From positions 1 to 49,989 of the forward strand of contig NZ_NRRV01000038.1 in assembly GCF_016583825.1 (NCBI RefSeq): 49,989 nucleotides of DNA. The letters run 5' to 3'. Origin of the DNA: Thiohalocapsa halophila. Lineage in GTDB: Bacteria > Pseudomonadota > Gammaproteobacteria > Chromatiales > Chromatiaceae. This document shows positions 1-13,025 of this stretch, in pieces. The position numbers were made by a program, and so were the translations under genes. Each line of letters opens with the position of its first letter. Position 1 is the first letter of the stretch. A model generated the notes under the pieces. The model worked only from the letters and a program-made list of their open reading frames with translations, did not search any database and was not told where the DNA came from.

Positions 1-240
1 GCTAGGGGCTAGGGGCTAGGGGCTGTTGCAGCGCTGCGAAAACTCTGAGGCCAGGCGATCATGTGCGACAGGCGGACTGAAGTCCGCCTGCCTCGGGGTG
101 CCGACTGGAGTCGGCGTACCCGGGGCGGGCTCGCGACTTTCCCGATGGTGCTCTGGCAGTGGTGCGCTGGGGACTAGGCGCAGCTTGCCCCGACCTAGCA
201 CCTAGCCCCTCGCTCCTAGCCCCTCGCCCCCAGAAACTCG
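1..240. repeat. Inverted GGGGCTAGG repeats enclosing two short palindromes
   Basis: Positions 1-24 carry tandem copies of GGGGCTA. The reverse-complement motif (CTAGCCCCTCG and variants) recurs at about 194-232, so the segment can fold on itself. Two perfect small palindromes lie between: AGGCGGACT-GA-AGTCCGCCT (70-89) and GCCGACT-GG-AGTCGGC (100-115). No credible gene is present. This looks like a repetitive extragenic palindrome cluster upstream of the ABC exporter gene. Confidence 0.6.
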
Positions 241-282
241 TTACTCTGATCCCCTAGCCAGCCGTCCGAGCCAGCCGTCCCT

Positions 283-2091
283 ATGGTCAACCGCATTTTC
301 GCCACCGAAGCCATCCACAACGACCGCCGCGATTGGCACAACCTGCGCAGCATGGTGCCCTTCCTATGGGAGTTCCGCGGGCGCGCGGCGCTGGCGCTGG
401 GCTGCCTGGTGCTGGCGAAGTTCGCCAATGTCGGTGTGCCCATCGTGCTCAAGGACATCGTGGATGCCTTTGAGAACGCCGAGGCGCAGATGCTGGTGCT
501 GCCGGTATCCCTATTGCTGGCCTACGGCTTGCTCAAATTGGCCGGCTCGCTGTTCAATGAGCTGCGGGACGTGATCTTCGCGCGGGTGCGCTACCGGGCC
601 ATGCGGCGGCTCTCTACCCGGGTGCTCGAGCACCTGCACAAGCTCTCGCTGCGCTACCACCTGGAGCGCCAGAGCGGTGCCGTGAGCCGGGACCTGGAGC
701 GGGGCACGCGCTCGGTGTCCACCATCATGAATTATCTGGTATTCAGCGTGATCCCGGTGTTGGTGGAGTTCACGCTGGTGGCCGCTGTGCTGCTGACCAA
801 GTACGCCCTCGTCTTCACCCTGGTGATCTTTGGCACCGTGGTGATCTACGTCGGCTTTACCTTCGCGATCACCGAGTGGCGCATGGATTACCGCCGGCGC
901 ATGAACGTGCTCGACAGCCAGGCCAACACCCAGGCCTTCGACAGCCTGCTCAACTACGAGACGGTCAAGTACTTCGGCAACGAGAAGATGGAGCTGGAGC
1001 GCTACGACGGGACCTTAAGCGAGTGGGAGGAGTACGCCGTCAAGAGCCAGAGCTCCATGTCACTTTTGAACTTCGGCCAGGGCAGCATTATCGCGCTCGG
1101 CGTCACCGTGATCATGTTCTTCGCGGCGCAGGGCGTCGTGGACGGCAGCATGAGCATCGGCGATCTGGTGCTGGTGAACGCCTTCATGCTTCAGCTGTTC
1201 ATCCCGTTGGGCTTCCTCGGCATCGTCTACCGCCAGATCAAGTATGCGCTGGCGGACATGGACCTGGTGTTCAAGCTGCTGGAGCGCGAGCCGGAGATCG
1301 AAGACGAGCCCGATGCGCCGGCGCTCAAGCTCAGCCGCGGCGCCGTGCGCTTCGAGCACGTGGATTTCCACTACACACCCGACCGGGCCATCCTGCGCGA
1401 CGTGGACTTCCGGGTGGAGCCGGGGGAGAAGGTCGCCGTGGTGGGCCACAGTGGCGCCGGCAAGTCCACCCTGGCGCGGCTGCTGTTTCGCTCCTACGAC
1501 GTCTCCGGCGGGCGCATCCTGATCGACGACCAGGACATCCGTGCGGTCACCCAAGAGAGCCTGCGCGCAGGCATCGGCATCGTCCCGCAGGACACCGTGC
1601 TGTTCAACGACAGCATCCGCTACAACCTCGCCTACGGCCGCCCGGAGGCGCGCTTCGAGGAGCTGGAGCAGGCCGCCGATCTGGCCCACATCCGCAAGTT
1701 CATCGAGGGCCTGCCGGAGGGCTGGGACACCATCGTCGGCGAGCGCGGCCTCAAGCTCTCCGGCGGCGAGAAGCAGCGCGTCGCCATCGCCCGGGCCATC
1801 CTCAAACGCCCGCGCATGATGGTCTTCGACGAGGCCACCTCCTCGCTGGACAGCCAGACCGAGCAGGCCATCCAGCAGACCCTGGCGGAGGTGGCCGAGC
1901 ACCACACCACGCTCGCCATCGCCCACCGCCTGTCCACCATCGTCGACGCCGACCGGATTCTGGTCATGGACGCCGGGCGCATCGTCGAGCACGGCAGCCA
2001 TTCCAAGCTTCTCGCCGACGCCGGCGTCTATGCCGCCATGTGGGAGCTGCAGCAGCGCGAGCGGGAAGAGGCGGGTGTCGAGCGGCCGTAG
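283..2091 (+). CDS. Atm1/HMT1-type ABC exporter, fused permease and ATPase
   Basis: This is a half-transporter of 602 residues that would act as an inner-membrane homodimer. The N-terminal half (about 30-310) holds six hydrophobic segments of the ABC exporter fold. The C-terminal half is the ATPase, with Walker A GHSGAGKS at 388-395, signature LSGGE at 492-496 and Walker B ending D516-E517. The overall pattern, including NYETVKYFGNE in the permease and the length, matches the Atm1/ABCB7/HMT1 subfamily, which in bacteria exports glutathione-linked metal or sulfur species. The subfamily is assigned from remembered pattern. The ATG at 283 is the first good start; no strong ribosome site is seen. 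The substrate is unknown. Confidence 0.88.
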   Translation: MVNRIFATEAIHNDRRDWHNLRSMVPFLWEFRGRAALALGCLVLAKFANVGVPIVLKDIVDAFENAEAQMLVLPVSLLLAYGLLKLAGSLFNELRDVIFARVRYRAMRRLSTRVLEHLHKLSLRYHLERQSGAVSRDLERGTRSVSTIMNYLVFSVIPVLVEFTLVAAVLLTKYALVFTLVIFGTVVIYVGFTFAITEWRMDYRRRMNVLDSQANTQAFDSLLNYETVKYFGNEKMELERYDGTLSEWEEYAVKSQSSMSLLNFGQGSIIALGVTVIMFFAAQGVVDGSMSIGDLVLVNAFMLQLFIPLGFLGIVYRQIKYALADMDLVFKLLEREPEIEDEPDAPALKLSRGAVRFEHVDFHYTPDRAILRDVDFRVEPGEKVAVVGHSGAGKSTLARLLFRSYDVSGGRILIDDQDIRAVTQESLRAGIGIVPQDTVLFNDSIRYNLAYGRPEARFEELEQAADLAHIRKFIEGLPEGWDTIVGERGLKLSGGEKQRVAIARAILKRPRMMVFDEATSSLDSQTEQAIQQTLAEVAEHHTTLAIAHRLSTIVDADRILVMDAGRIVEHGSHSKLLADAGVYAAMWELQQREREEAGVERP

Positions 2092-2395
2092 CCGCCGGCG
2101 TGGCAAGGCCGATTCGCGTGCGGGCACGCGTGCAATGAGCCTCGCATTGCGCGCCGAGGCCGCCGCGGCCCCGCAGCGACCGACCGGACCCAAGGCCCCG
2201 CTGCCGTCCTGACCTGCACGGCCTTGCAGCCGGCGCCGGCGCGCTTAGCGCTCGTCGCAGGCAAGCGGCGCCGGCGATTGCGCGTTGTGCGATGCGTGTC
2301 CGGATGCCGTGCCCGCGCCCGCCCTATGCTAACTAGGCAGCGGTCCCGAGCCTTACTCGGGGCCAGCGCAGACAGGATAACGACGAGAGGCGGCA
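2092..2395. other. Intergenic region with a small hairpin
   Basis: This stretch holds no convincing gene. A hairpin CCCGAG-N5-CTCGGG (2345-2361) lies about 35 bases before the FIST gene, and a TATGCT-like -10 element precedes it at about 2324. The ribosome site AGAGG sits just before the ATG at 2396. Confidence 0.4.
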
Positions 2396-3550
2396 ATGGA
2401 CGTACAGGGGCTCGCTTACACCGCGGCGCAGGGCTGGTCACGGGCCGAGCTCCCGGCGCTCGACAGCGATCAGACGCTGGTATTGGCCTTCGGCGACAGC
2501 GAGTATCTGGACGATCCCGAGCCCTTGGAGGCGCTGCGGCGCGCCTATCCGCGGTCCGTGCTGGCGGGCTGCTCTTCCGCCGGCGAGATCCTGGGGCCGA
2601 CGGTGTCCGAGCGCGGCCTGGCGGTGGCCGTGGCTCGGTTCGCGCAGACGCGGCTCGCAATCGAGACCTTGGCGCTGTCGGCGAGCAGCGACTCGTATGC
2701 CGCCGGTGCCGCCCTGGCTCGGCGATTGGCTGTTCGTGCCACGGCCGCCGGCGAGCTGCGCGGAGTGCTGGTGCTGTCCGATGGCCTTAGCGTCAACGCC
2801 AGCCGGCTGGTGGACGGCTTCAATGACATCTTTCAGGGGCGTGTGATCGTCACCGGCGGGCTCGCCGGCGACGGCGATCGCTTCCGCCGCACATGGGTGC
2901 TGCACCACGGCCGCCCCGTTGCGGGGCGTGTGAGCGCTGTCGGCTTCTACGGGGCGCGGGTGCATATGGGCCACGGCTCGCGAGGGGGTTGGGACATTTT
3001 CGGGCCCGAGCGGCGCGTCACCTGGGCCGAGGGCAATGTGCTCTACGAGCTGGATGGCCGCCCGGCGCTGCGCCTCTACAAGGAGTACTTGGGCGAGATG
3101 GCCGAGGGCCTGCCTGCAACGGGATTGCGCTTTCCGCTGGCGTTGCGCGCCGACGACGGCGACCACAAGCGCCTGGTACGCACCATCATCGGCGTGGACG
3201 AGGCGTCCGAGTCCATGACCTTTGCCGGCGATATCCCCATGGGCGGGCTCGCCCGGCTCATGCGCGCGAGCTTCGACCACCTGGTGGACGGTGCCGAGGC
3301 GGCGGCGCTGATGACCCGCAACCGCGGCGCCGACGGCGCTGCCACGCTGGCGGTCGCCATCAGCTGCGTCGGCCGCCGCATGGTGCTCGGCGCCCGAGCC
3401 GAGGACGAGGTGGAGGCGACGCTGGACGCCTTGCCGGCGGGCACCCTCCAGGTGGGCTTTTATTCCTATGGTGAGCTCTCGCCCTACGCCAGCGGCGTCT
3501 GTGACCTGCACAACCAGAGCATGACCATGACGACCATACACGAGCGCTGA
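2396..3550 (+). CDS. FIST domain sensory protein
   Basis: The 384-residue soluble protein matches the FIST_N plus FIST_C architecture, including the AGCSSAGEI motif near residue 60 and the VTGGLAGDG and FYSYGE motifs typical of the family. FIST domains are predicted small-ligand sensors, perhaps for amino acids, usually encoded beside signalling proteins. There is no signal peptide or membrane segment, so it should be cytoplasmic. It lies 46 bases upstream of a large hybrid kinase on the same strand, which suggests it feeds that kinase as a ligand-binding partner. The start has a reasonable AGAGG ribosome site. The ligand is unknown. Confidence 0.85.
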   Translation: MDVQGLAYTAAQGWSRAELPALDSDQTLVLAFGDSEYLDDPEPLEALRRAYPRSVLAGCSSAGEILGPTVSERGLAVAVARFAQTRLAIETLALSASSDSYAAGAALARRLAVRATAAGELRGVLVLSDGLSVNASRLVDGFNDIFQGRVIVTGGLAGDGDRFRRTWVLHHGRPVAGRVSAVGFYGARVHMGHGSRGGWDIFGPERRVTWAEGNVLYELDGRPALRLYKEYLGEMAEGLPATGLRFPLALRADDGDHKRLVRTIIGVDEASESMTFAGDIPMGGLARLMRASFDHLVDGAEAAALMTRNRGADGAATLAVAISCVGRRMVLGARAEDEVEATLDALPAGTLQVGFYSYGELSPYASGVCDLHNQSMTMTTIHER

Positions 3551-3596
3551 GTCCGGCCCCATCGGTCGGCGGAGAAGTCGCTGTGAGTGCACCGAC

Positions 3597-7055
<3,459 letters not shown>

Positions 7056-7103
7056 TGCCGGTTGCCGGCTCCGGCCGGCGCGCGCGATCACCCTTTGCTG
7101 GTC

Positions 7104-8564
7104 CTAACGCGGATCGGTGCCCGGGTAGCGCAGCGGCCCGAAGACCGCCTCCAGGGTCGCGAAGTCCCGTACGAGCCAGGAAGTCAGGTGGGCCTTCCCG
7201 GTGCGCGCCAGCACGGTACAGCCGTCATAGGGCAGCAGCAGCGGCACCGGTGCGACGCCGCCGGCGGCGGTTGGCACCCGCGGCCGAAAGGCGAGGGCGT
7301 TCATCGGCGTCGCCCAGTCGTCGATGACCTGCATCCAGGGCCACTGCAGGCCATAGGGGGTCTCGGGAGCGAAGGCGATGCAGTCGGCAGCGGTGGCGGC
7401 GATGACGGTCTTGAGGTTGTGTGTGGCCGTCCACCAGGCCGCGGACTTGGCCAGGATCAGCACCATCATGGCCGCCACGAGCCAGCGCAGCGGGCCACGC
7501 GGCAACGCTGCGGAGGTCGCCGGGCTCGACGCGGCGGCGCTCGGTGCGGTGAGCCGGATGAGGGCGAAGGCGAGGGTCATCAGGCCCAGCTCGGCGACGA
7601 AGACCAGCGCCGCCTTGAGCTTGATGCCGTGGCCGAACAGCAGCTCCGCCGCCACCGCCAGCGCCGCCGCCAGCACCAGCAGGCACAGGGCTGCCAGCGC
7701 CGCCGCTACGGGTGCCGCATGGCTGCCCCGCGCACGGCGCCACAGGACCCAGCCCGCCAGGAGCCCCGCCAGCACCACCGTCGCCAGCAGGACATGCTGT
7801 CCCGGTGTCTCCGTGAGCAGGTACCAAGCCAGCCCGCCCGGCGTCAGGTTGCCGCGCTCGTAGGCGTTGGCGCCGAGCAGCGTCCACAGCAGTCGCAACG
7901 CCCCGAAGCCCGCCAGCCAGAGGCCCAGCCGGCGCCATGTGCGGCGCTGTGCCGGCGTCTGCCAGGCAATGACCGCGGCGCCCGCCGCCAGCGCGAAGGC
8001 GGGCACGAAGGCCATGGGATGCAGCCCCAGCAGCAGCGGCCCGGCCGCCAGTGCATAGGCTCGCACCCAAGGACGCTCTGGCGCCAGCGCCATGGCCAGC
8101 GCCAGGGGCCAGGTGAGGTAGAGGCTGCTCAGCAGCTCGGAGACGCCGGAGAAGTTGATCAGATTGGCCAGCGCGGCCAGCAGCGGAAACACCATCAGCG
8201 CGGGCCAACGCCGGCGCACCACGAGCCAGCAGGCCAGCAGCGACAGCCAGGGCAGGGCCTGATAGCTCAGGCTGAAGGCGTGACGCACTGCCACGGCATC
8301 CAGACCCAGGCTGGCCGCGAGCCATGCCGGCAACTGCGGCAGCACCGCCGTGACGCGCAGGTTCGGCAGCAGCAGGTCGACGTCCGTTGCCAGCTTGAAG
8401 TAGTAGTACGCGCCGTCGCCGAATAGGGGCAGCCCCACCAGCGCCGCCACCAGATAGGCCGCTCCGATGAGCCAGAGGCCCACATCCAAGGTATGCCGCA
8501 GACCGGCATCGCCTGCCTGCGCTGCATCCACCCGCGACTGACTGTTCCGAAGCACGGCAACCAA
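7104..8564 (-). CDS. Polytopic inner-membrane protein of unknown function
   Basis: About 486 residues with roughly ten hydrophobic stretches and a hydrophilic C-terminal region (about 390-486) containing aromatic-rich segments. The layout (many helices, an early acidic loop near GDGAYYYF, a soluble tail) recalls GT-C-type membrane glycosyltransferases, but no signature was recognised, so no function is assigned. It converges on the kinase gene, with 48 bases between. The start is uncertain: the most upstream option is a TTG at 8564 without a good ribosome site, and a GTG three codons later is equally possible. Confidence 0.6.
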   Translation of the reverse strand: MVAVLRNSQSRVDAAQAGDAGLRHTLDVGLWLIGAAYLVAALVGLPLFGDGAYYYFKLATDVDLLLPNLRVTAVLPQLPAWLAASLGLDAVAVRHAFSLSYQALPWLSLLACWLVVRRRWPALMVFPLLAALANLINFSGVSELLSSLYLTWPLALAMALAPERPWVRAYALAAGPLLLGLHPMAFVPAFALAAGAAVIAWQTPAQRRTWRRLGLWLAGFGALRLLWTLLGANAYERGNLTPGGLAWYLLTETPGQHVLLATVVLAGLLAGWVLWRRARGSHAAPVAAALAALCLLVLAAALAVAAELLFGHGIKLKAALVFVAELGLMTLAFALIRLTAPSAAASSPATSAALPRGPLRWLVAAMMVLILAKSAAWWTATHNLKTVIAATAADCIAFAPETPYGLQWPWMQVIDDWATPMNALAFRPRVPTAAGGVAPVPLLLPYDGCTVLARTGKAHLTSWLVRDFATLEAVFGPLRYPGTDPR

Positions 8565-8908
8565 AAAGAGGAAACACGGTGACGTTATACGGATTGACTG
8601 CGGGGCGGTGTATGGAGCACCTCTGGCGCCTCGAGGTCGCCGCCGGCACCGGCGTTCGGCGCCAAGGCAGGATAGCCGAGATCATGCTGTGGGCAAGCAG
8701 CGAGCGCAGCCGGGGCCGCGAGATACGGATGACTCCAGGGCGCTGTGCGCGGCCGATGAGCTGTCGGCGCCTTGGAGCTACATACACTGTCCCCGAGTTT
8801 TAGACGCCTTGGGCCTGCGTACACTGTCCGCAGGTTTTTCGTGGGAGCGGCGTCCCCGCCGCGACGGAGCTCGGCACCGCGGGCATGGCGGCGGGGTGCC
8901 TCTCTAGT
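8565..8908. repeat. Intergenic region with a 19-bp direct repeat and a REP-like element
   Basis: Two imperfect direct repeats, TACACTGTCC followed by a C/G-rich step and a T-run, lie at 8783-8801 and 8820-8839 (37 bases apart). A copy of the window's REP family, GTGGGAGCGG ending CCGCGA, follows at about 8841-8865. No gene is seen between the membrane protein and recN. Confidence 0.55.
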
Positions 8909-10576
8909 TTAGCCCGCCCCGTGCAGCATCTCTGCCGCGTGGGCGCGGGTGGTGGCAGTGATCTCGGTGCCGCCGAGCATGCGGGCGATCTCATCCACCC
9001 GGGCATCGTCGGCGAGGGGGGCGATGTCGGTGTAGGTCTGGCCGTCGACGGCCTGCTTCTGCACCTTCAGCTGCTGGTGGGCCTGGGCCGCCACCTGCGG
9101 CAGGTGGGTGACGCAGAGCGCCTGGCGGGCCTCGCCTAGGCGGCGCAGCAGGCGGCCGACGATCTCCGCCACGCCGCCGCCGATGCCCACGTCCACCTCG
9201 TCGAACACCAGCGTGGGGATGCGGCCGAGCTCCGCGGTGGCCACCTGGATGGCGAGGCTAATGCGCGAGAGCTCGCCGCCGGAGGCCACCTTGGCCAGCG
9301 GCTGCAGCGGCTGGCCGGGGTTGGCGCTGACTTGGAAGGCGACGGCGTCCAGGCCCTGGGCGCCGACTTGGTCGTCGCCGGCCGTCTCCACGGCCACCGC
9401 GAACTGCCCGCCGCCCATGCCGAGCTCCTGCATGAAGCCGGTGACCGCCGCGCCGAGGCGCTGGGCGGCGCTGCGGCGCGCCTCGCTTAGGCGCCGCGCG
9501 GCCTCTAACAGGGTGCTCAGGGCCGCATCCCGGTCCGCCTGCAGGGTGCCCAGGGTCTTGTCGTCCTGCTCCAGGGCGTCGAGCTCCGCCTGCCGCTCCG
9601 CGAGGGTGTCGGCGAGCTGCGCCGGCTGGATGCGGTACTTGCGCGCGAGGTCGTGGATGCGCCCGAGGCGCTCTTCCACCTCGGCGAGCCGGCCCGGGTC
9701 CATGTCGAGGTGGTCCAGGTACTGGCGCAGGGCCGAGGCCGCTTCCTCCACCTGCACTGTGGCGCTGTCGATGAGCTCGCGGGGCTCGCTCAGGCGTGCG
9801 TCGATGTCGCTAAGACCCGCGAGCTCCGCGCCGGCGCGCCCGAGCTGATCGCGCAGGGCGCCCTCGCCCTCGTAGAGCAGCTCCACCAGCGCCGCGGCGG
9901 TGCCCTGGAGCCGGCCGAGGTTGGCGAGGCGGTGCTGCTCGGCGTCCAGCGCCTCCAGCTCGCCGTCGGCGAGGCCGAGCTCCGCCAGCTCTTCGACCTG
10001 GAAGCGCAGCAGGTCCATGCGCTCGGCGCGCTGGGTACGGGCGGCGGTGAGCTCGGCGAGGCGGGTGTCCAGCTCCCGCCAGCGCCGGTAGAGCTCGGCC
10101 ACCGCCGCCGCCTGCTCGCTTTGGCCGCCGTAGGCGTCCAGCAGCGCGCGCTGGGCCGCCGGGCGCAGCAGGGACTGGTGGGCGTGCTGGCCGTGGATGT
10201 CTACCAGCAGGTCCCCCAGCGCGCGCAGCTGGGCGCCGCTGGCGGAGCGACCGTTGATGAAGGCACGGGCGCGCCCTTGGCGCACCAGCACGCGGCGGAT
10301 GACGCACTCCTCGCCGTCGTCGAGGGCCTGCTCGGCGAGCCAGTCGCGCGCCTCCGGGCACTGCGCCACGTCGAAGCCGGCGCTCACCTCGGCGCGCTCA
10401 CAGCCGCTGCGGATCATGTCGGCGTCGGCCTTCTCGCCCAGCGCCAGGCCGAGGGCGTCGATGAGGATGGACTTGCCGGCGCCGGTCTCGCCGGTGAGCG
10501 CGGTCATGCCGCCGGTGAGCGTCAGCTCCAGGCGGCTGACGATGACGAGATCCCGAATGGCGATGTGTGTAAGCAT
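8909..10576 (-). CDS. recN: DNA repair protein RecN
   Basis: A 555-residue SMC-like ATPase acting in recombinational double-strand-break repair. Walker A GETGAGKS is at 29-36. A long central region (about 160-380) is rich in Glu/Arg/Leu and predicted coiled coil. The C-terminal half carries the ABC signature ASGGELSR and Walker B VFDEVDVGIGG. The length fits the family. It lies 69 bases downstream of nadK on the same strand, the conserved gammaproteobacterial order (nadK-recN next to grpE). No LexA-type box was found upstream by eye. Confidence 0.96.
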   Translation of the reverse strand: MLTHIAIRDLVIVSRLELTLTGGMTALTGETGAGKSILIDALGLALGEKADADMIRSGCERAEVSAGFDVAQCPEARDWLAEQALDDGEECVIRRVLVRQGRARAFINGRSASGAQLRALGDLLVDIHGQHAHQSLLRPAAQRALLDAYGGQSEQAAAVAELYRRWRELDTRLAELTAARTQRAERMDLLRFQVEELAELGLADGELEALDAEQHRLANLGRLQGTAAALVELLYEGEGALRDQLGRAGAELAGLSDIDARLSEPRELIDSATVQVEEAASALRQYLDHLDMDPGRLAEVEERLGRIHDLARKYRIQPAQLADTLAERQAELDALEQDDKTLGTLQADRDAALSTLLEAARRLSEARRSAAQRLGAAVTGFMQELGMGGGQFAVAVETAGDDQVGAQGLDAVAFQVSANPGQPLQPLAKVASGGELSRISLAIQVATAELGRIPTLVFDEVDVGIGGGVAEIVGRLLRRLGEARQALCVTHLPQVAAQAHQQLKVQKQAVDGQTYTDIAPLADDARVDEIARMLGGTEITATTRAHAAEMLHGAG

Positions 10577-10645
10577 GGCCGGTGGATCGGTCCCGAGGGG
10601 GCTGCGGTTGCCGGTGGCCGGGGTGGCGCCGCCGGCTGCGATGCA

Positions 10646-11539
10646 TCAGCAGGCGCCGTCCGCCCGGCGCTCGCTGGCCCAGCCGAGCTTGGCGCGCAGG
10701 ATGCTGTAGTGATCATAGCCGCGCGGGTGGAGCAATTTCAGCCGGTGCGGACTGCGGCGGATGTAGATTGCCCGACCCTCCGCCAGCGGCAGGTTGATCT
10801 GGCCATCGCAGGTGAGGCGTACCTGCTCGTGCTCGTAGTCGCGGATGCGAAGCTCGATCTGGCTGTCGCCGCCGATGACCAGCGGACGGTTGCTCAGCGT
10901 ATGCGGGCAGATGGGCACCAGCAGCAGGGCATCCAGGCCGGGGTGCACCAACGGGCCGCCTCCGGAGAGGGCATAGGCGGTGGAGCCGGTGGGGGTGGAG
11001 ACGATGACGCCGTCGGAGCGCTGGGCGTTGACGAAGACGCCGTCGATCCAGGTCTCCAGCTCGATCATGCGCACACTGTTCCACTTGTGCACAACGATGT
11101 CGTTGACGGCGCGGCCGCTGGTGCCGTCGGTGTGCACCTCCAGCATGGCGCGGGCGTCGGCGTGGTGCTCGCCGTTTAGGATCTGGTCCAGGCGCTCTTC
11201 CAGGTGGTCCGGCGAGATGTCCACCAGGAAGCCGAGGCGCCCGAGGTTGATGCCGAGCAGGGGCACGTCCGCCGGTGCCAGCTCCCGGGCGGCGTGCAGC
11301 AGGGTGCCGTCGCCGCCGACGACGATGATGAGGTCACAGGCGGCACCGAGCGCCGGGATGCTCAGGGCAGCGCCCGCATCCCCGCCCACGGCATCGCCGG
11401 CGACGGCCGCCGACTCCGGGTCGAAGCGCACCGACAGGCCCCGCCAGCGCAGATGCGCCGCGAGCCGGGCGATGGTGCCGGCCAGCTGCGGGTCCTGGTG
11501 TTGCTTGCCGATGATGCCGGCGACTCGGAATTGGCTCAT
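10646..11539 (-). CDS. nadK: NAD kinase
   Basis: A 297-residue ATP-NAD kinase that makes NADP from NAD. The diagnostic GGDGT motif is at 75-79, followed by the conserved LGINLGRLGFL, NDIV and TPTGSTAYALSGGGP segments, which form the NAD/ATP site. Cytosolic. It is the first gene of a minus-strand pair with recN and is divergent from hrcA, so the region to its right (11540-11922) holds promoters for both directions. Confidence 0.96.
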   Translation of the reverse strand: MSQFRVAGIIGKQHQDPQLAGTIARLAAHLRWRGLSVRFDPESAAVAGDAVGGDAGAALSIPALGAACDLIIVVGGDGTLLHAARELAPADVPLLGINLGRLGFLVDISPDHLEERLDQILNGEHHADARAMLEVHTDGTSGRAVNDIVVHKWNSVRMIELETWIDGVFVNAQRSDGVIVSTPTGSTAYALSGGGPLVHPGLDALLLVPICPHTLSNRPLVIGGDSQIELRIRDYEHEQVRLTCDGQINLPLAEGRAIYIRRSPHRLKLLHPRGYDHYSILRAKLGWASERRADGAC

Positions 11540-11740
11540 GTCTCGGTCACTGGGCGGCCACGCGCTGCGGCAGCGGGGTCGGGTGCTCGGGCGGTGTCTG
11601 CATCGCCTTGATCACGGACGGTAGCACGGGCTCGCGGGCGCGCCAACAAAGGCCCGCGCCCGGCGGCGGCGACAGCCGAGCGGGCGTGTGTTGCTGCGCC
11701 TGGACCGGCTCGTTCGGCTTGGTGTACCCCTTGTCCGCGG

Positions 11741-11769
11741 TTGACACCCGGCGGGGCTCGCCCTAGATT
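11741..11769 (+). promoter_or_regulatory. Sigma-70-type promoter of the hrcA heat-shock operon
   Basis: A perfect -35 box TTGACA (11741-11746) is separated by 17 bases from a -10 box TAGATT (11764-11769). The CIRCE operator begins 7 bases further on, covering the expected transcription start, the standard geometry for HrcA repression. The leader to hrcA would be about 145 bases. A second -10-like TATAAT occurs at 11906-11911 with TTGGGT 16 bases upstream, but it would leave almost no leader. Confidence 0.8.
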
Positions 11770-11776
11770 GACAGTG

Positions 11777-11803
11777 TTAGCACTCGCAGATGTGGAGTGC
11801 TAA
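11777..11803 (+). promoter_or_regulatory. CIRCE operator (HrcA binding site)
   Basis: TTAGCACTC-N9-GAGTGCTAA is an exact match to the CIRCE consensus with 9-base arms and a 9-base spacer. It overlaps the predicted transcription start of the hrcA promoter, so HrcA would shut off its own operon. No second copy was seen before grpE, dnaK or dnaJ. Confidence 0.97.
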
Positions 11804-11922
11804 GCCTGCGTCGCCGCCGGCGGCGGGCCCGCAGCGACCGCTGTGGGTGGTGGCATGCCGGCGATGGATGCCCGGCACCAGCCTTGGGTCCGTCGGCCTT
11901 CTTTCTATAATGTTGCAGTCCC

Positions 11923-13008
11923 ATGGCCAACAGCAGTCAATCGCATACCGGCGACACCAAGTTTACGCTGTCTGGCGGGGGACAGATCAGCGAGCGCGCG
12001 CTGCACTTCCTGAAGGCCCTCATCGAGCGCCACATTCGCGACGGTCAGCCGGTGGGCTCGCGCACCCTCGCGCGCGACGCCGGGCTGGACCTGAGCCCGG
12101 CCACCGTGCGCAACGTCATGTCGGACCTCGAGGAGCTGGGGCTCGTGGCCTCGCCGCACACCTCCGCCGGGCGCATACCGACGGTGTCCGGCTACCGGCT
12201 GTTCGTCGACAGTCTGCTCACCGTCTCGCCCATGGATCATTCGCTGGTGGACAAGATGCGCTCGGGCTTCGAGCCCGGCGGCGAGTCCAAGGCGCTGATC
12301 GAATCCGCCTCGCGCCTGCTCTCCGGTGTGACGCATCTTGCCGGCCTGGTGATGGTGCCGCGGCACGAGCGCGAGGTCTTTCATCAGATCGAGCTCCTGA
12401 AGCTCTCCGGCACGCGAGTCCTTGCGATCTTGGTCACCGCCGACGGCGAGGTCCACAATCGGATCATCCACACCGAGCAGGAGTGCTCGGCATCGCACTT
12501 GCAACAGGCGTCGAACTACCTGACGGAGATGTTCTCTGGGCTCGACATGCGCGAGGTGCGCCGACGCCTGCTGGAGGACCTGAAGCAGACGCACCAGCAC
12601 ATGGATGCGCTCATGATGCGGGCGATGGAAATGGCCCAGCGGGTGGTGGAAGGCGCCGAGCACGAAGACGACGTGCTCATCGCCGGGCAGACCAATCTGC
12701 TGGAGTTCGAAGAGCTGGCGAACATGGAGCGCTTGAAGTCGTTGTTCCAGGCCTTCACGGAGAAACGCCAGATATTGGATCTGCTCGACCGCTGTATCGA
12801 GGCCGACGGCGTGCAGATCTTCATCGGCCAGGAGTCAGGCTTCGAGCTGCTCGACGATTGCAGCTTGGTGACGACCACTTACCGGGTCGAGGACCAGATC
12901 CTCGGCGTGCTCGGTGTCATCGGCCCCACGCGCATGGACTACCAGCGGGTGATTCCGGTGGTGGACGTGACCGCCAAACTGCTCGCGGCGGCCCTAAGGC
13001 GCCCTTAA
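11923..13008 (+). CDS. hrcA: Heat-inducible transcription repressor HrcA
   Basis: A 361-residue repressor with an N-terminal winged helix (about 20-90, SPATVRNVMSDLEELG and the HTSAGRIPT wing), a central dimerisation domain and a conserved C-terminus (GPTRMDYQRVIPVVD). It binds CIRCE and is known in other species to need GroEL for activity. The perfect CIRCE lies 120 bases upstream, so autoregulation is nearly certain. The ATG at 11923 has no obvious ribosome site, but the homologous region begins soon after. It is followed by grpE, dnaK and dnaJ on the same strand, though a mobile-element insertion separates it from grpE. Confidence 0.96.
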   Translation: MANSSQSHTGDTKFTLSGGGQISERALHFLKALIERHIRDGQPVGSRTLARDAGLDLSPATVRNVMSDLEELGLVASPHTSAGRIPTVSGYRLFVDSLLTVSPMDHSLVDKMRSGFEPGGESKALIESASRLLSGVTHLAGLVMVPRHEREVFHQIELLKLSGTRVLAILVTADGEVHNRIIHTEQECSASHLQQASNYLTEMFSGLDMREVRRRLLEDLKQTHQHMDALMMRAMEMAQRVVEGAEHEDDVLIAGQTNLLEFEELANMERLKSLFQAFTEKRQILDLLDRCIEADGVQIFIGQESGFELLDDCSLVTTTYRVEDQILGVLGVIGPTRMDYQRVIPVVDVTAKLLAAALRRP

Positions 13009-13025
13009 ATCGGCCCGGAGAAAAA

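Noticed and set aside
1..240. CRISPR-like array of GGGGCTA units
   Set aside because: Units are contiguous without spacers and occur as an inverted pair, so this is a simple repeat.
11882..11911. Second promoter TTGGGT/TATAAT just before hrcA
   Set aside because: It would start transcription almost at the start codon and the upstream promoter with CIRCE is far better; noted within that entry only.
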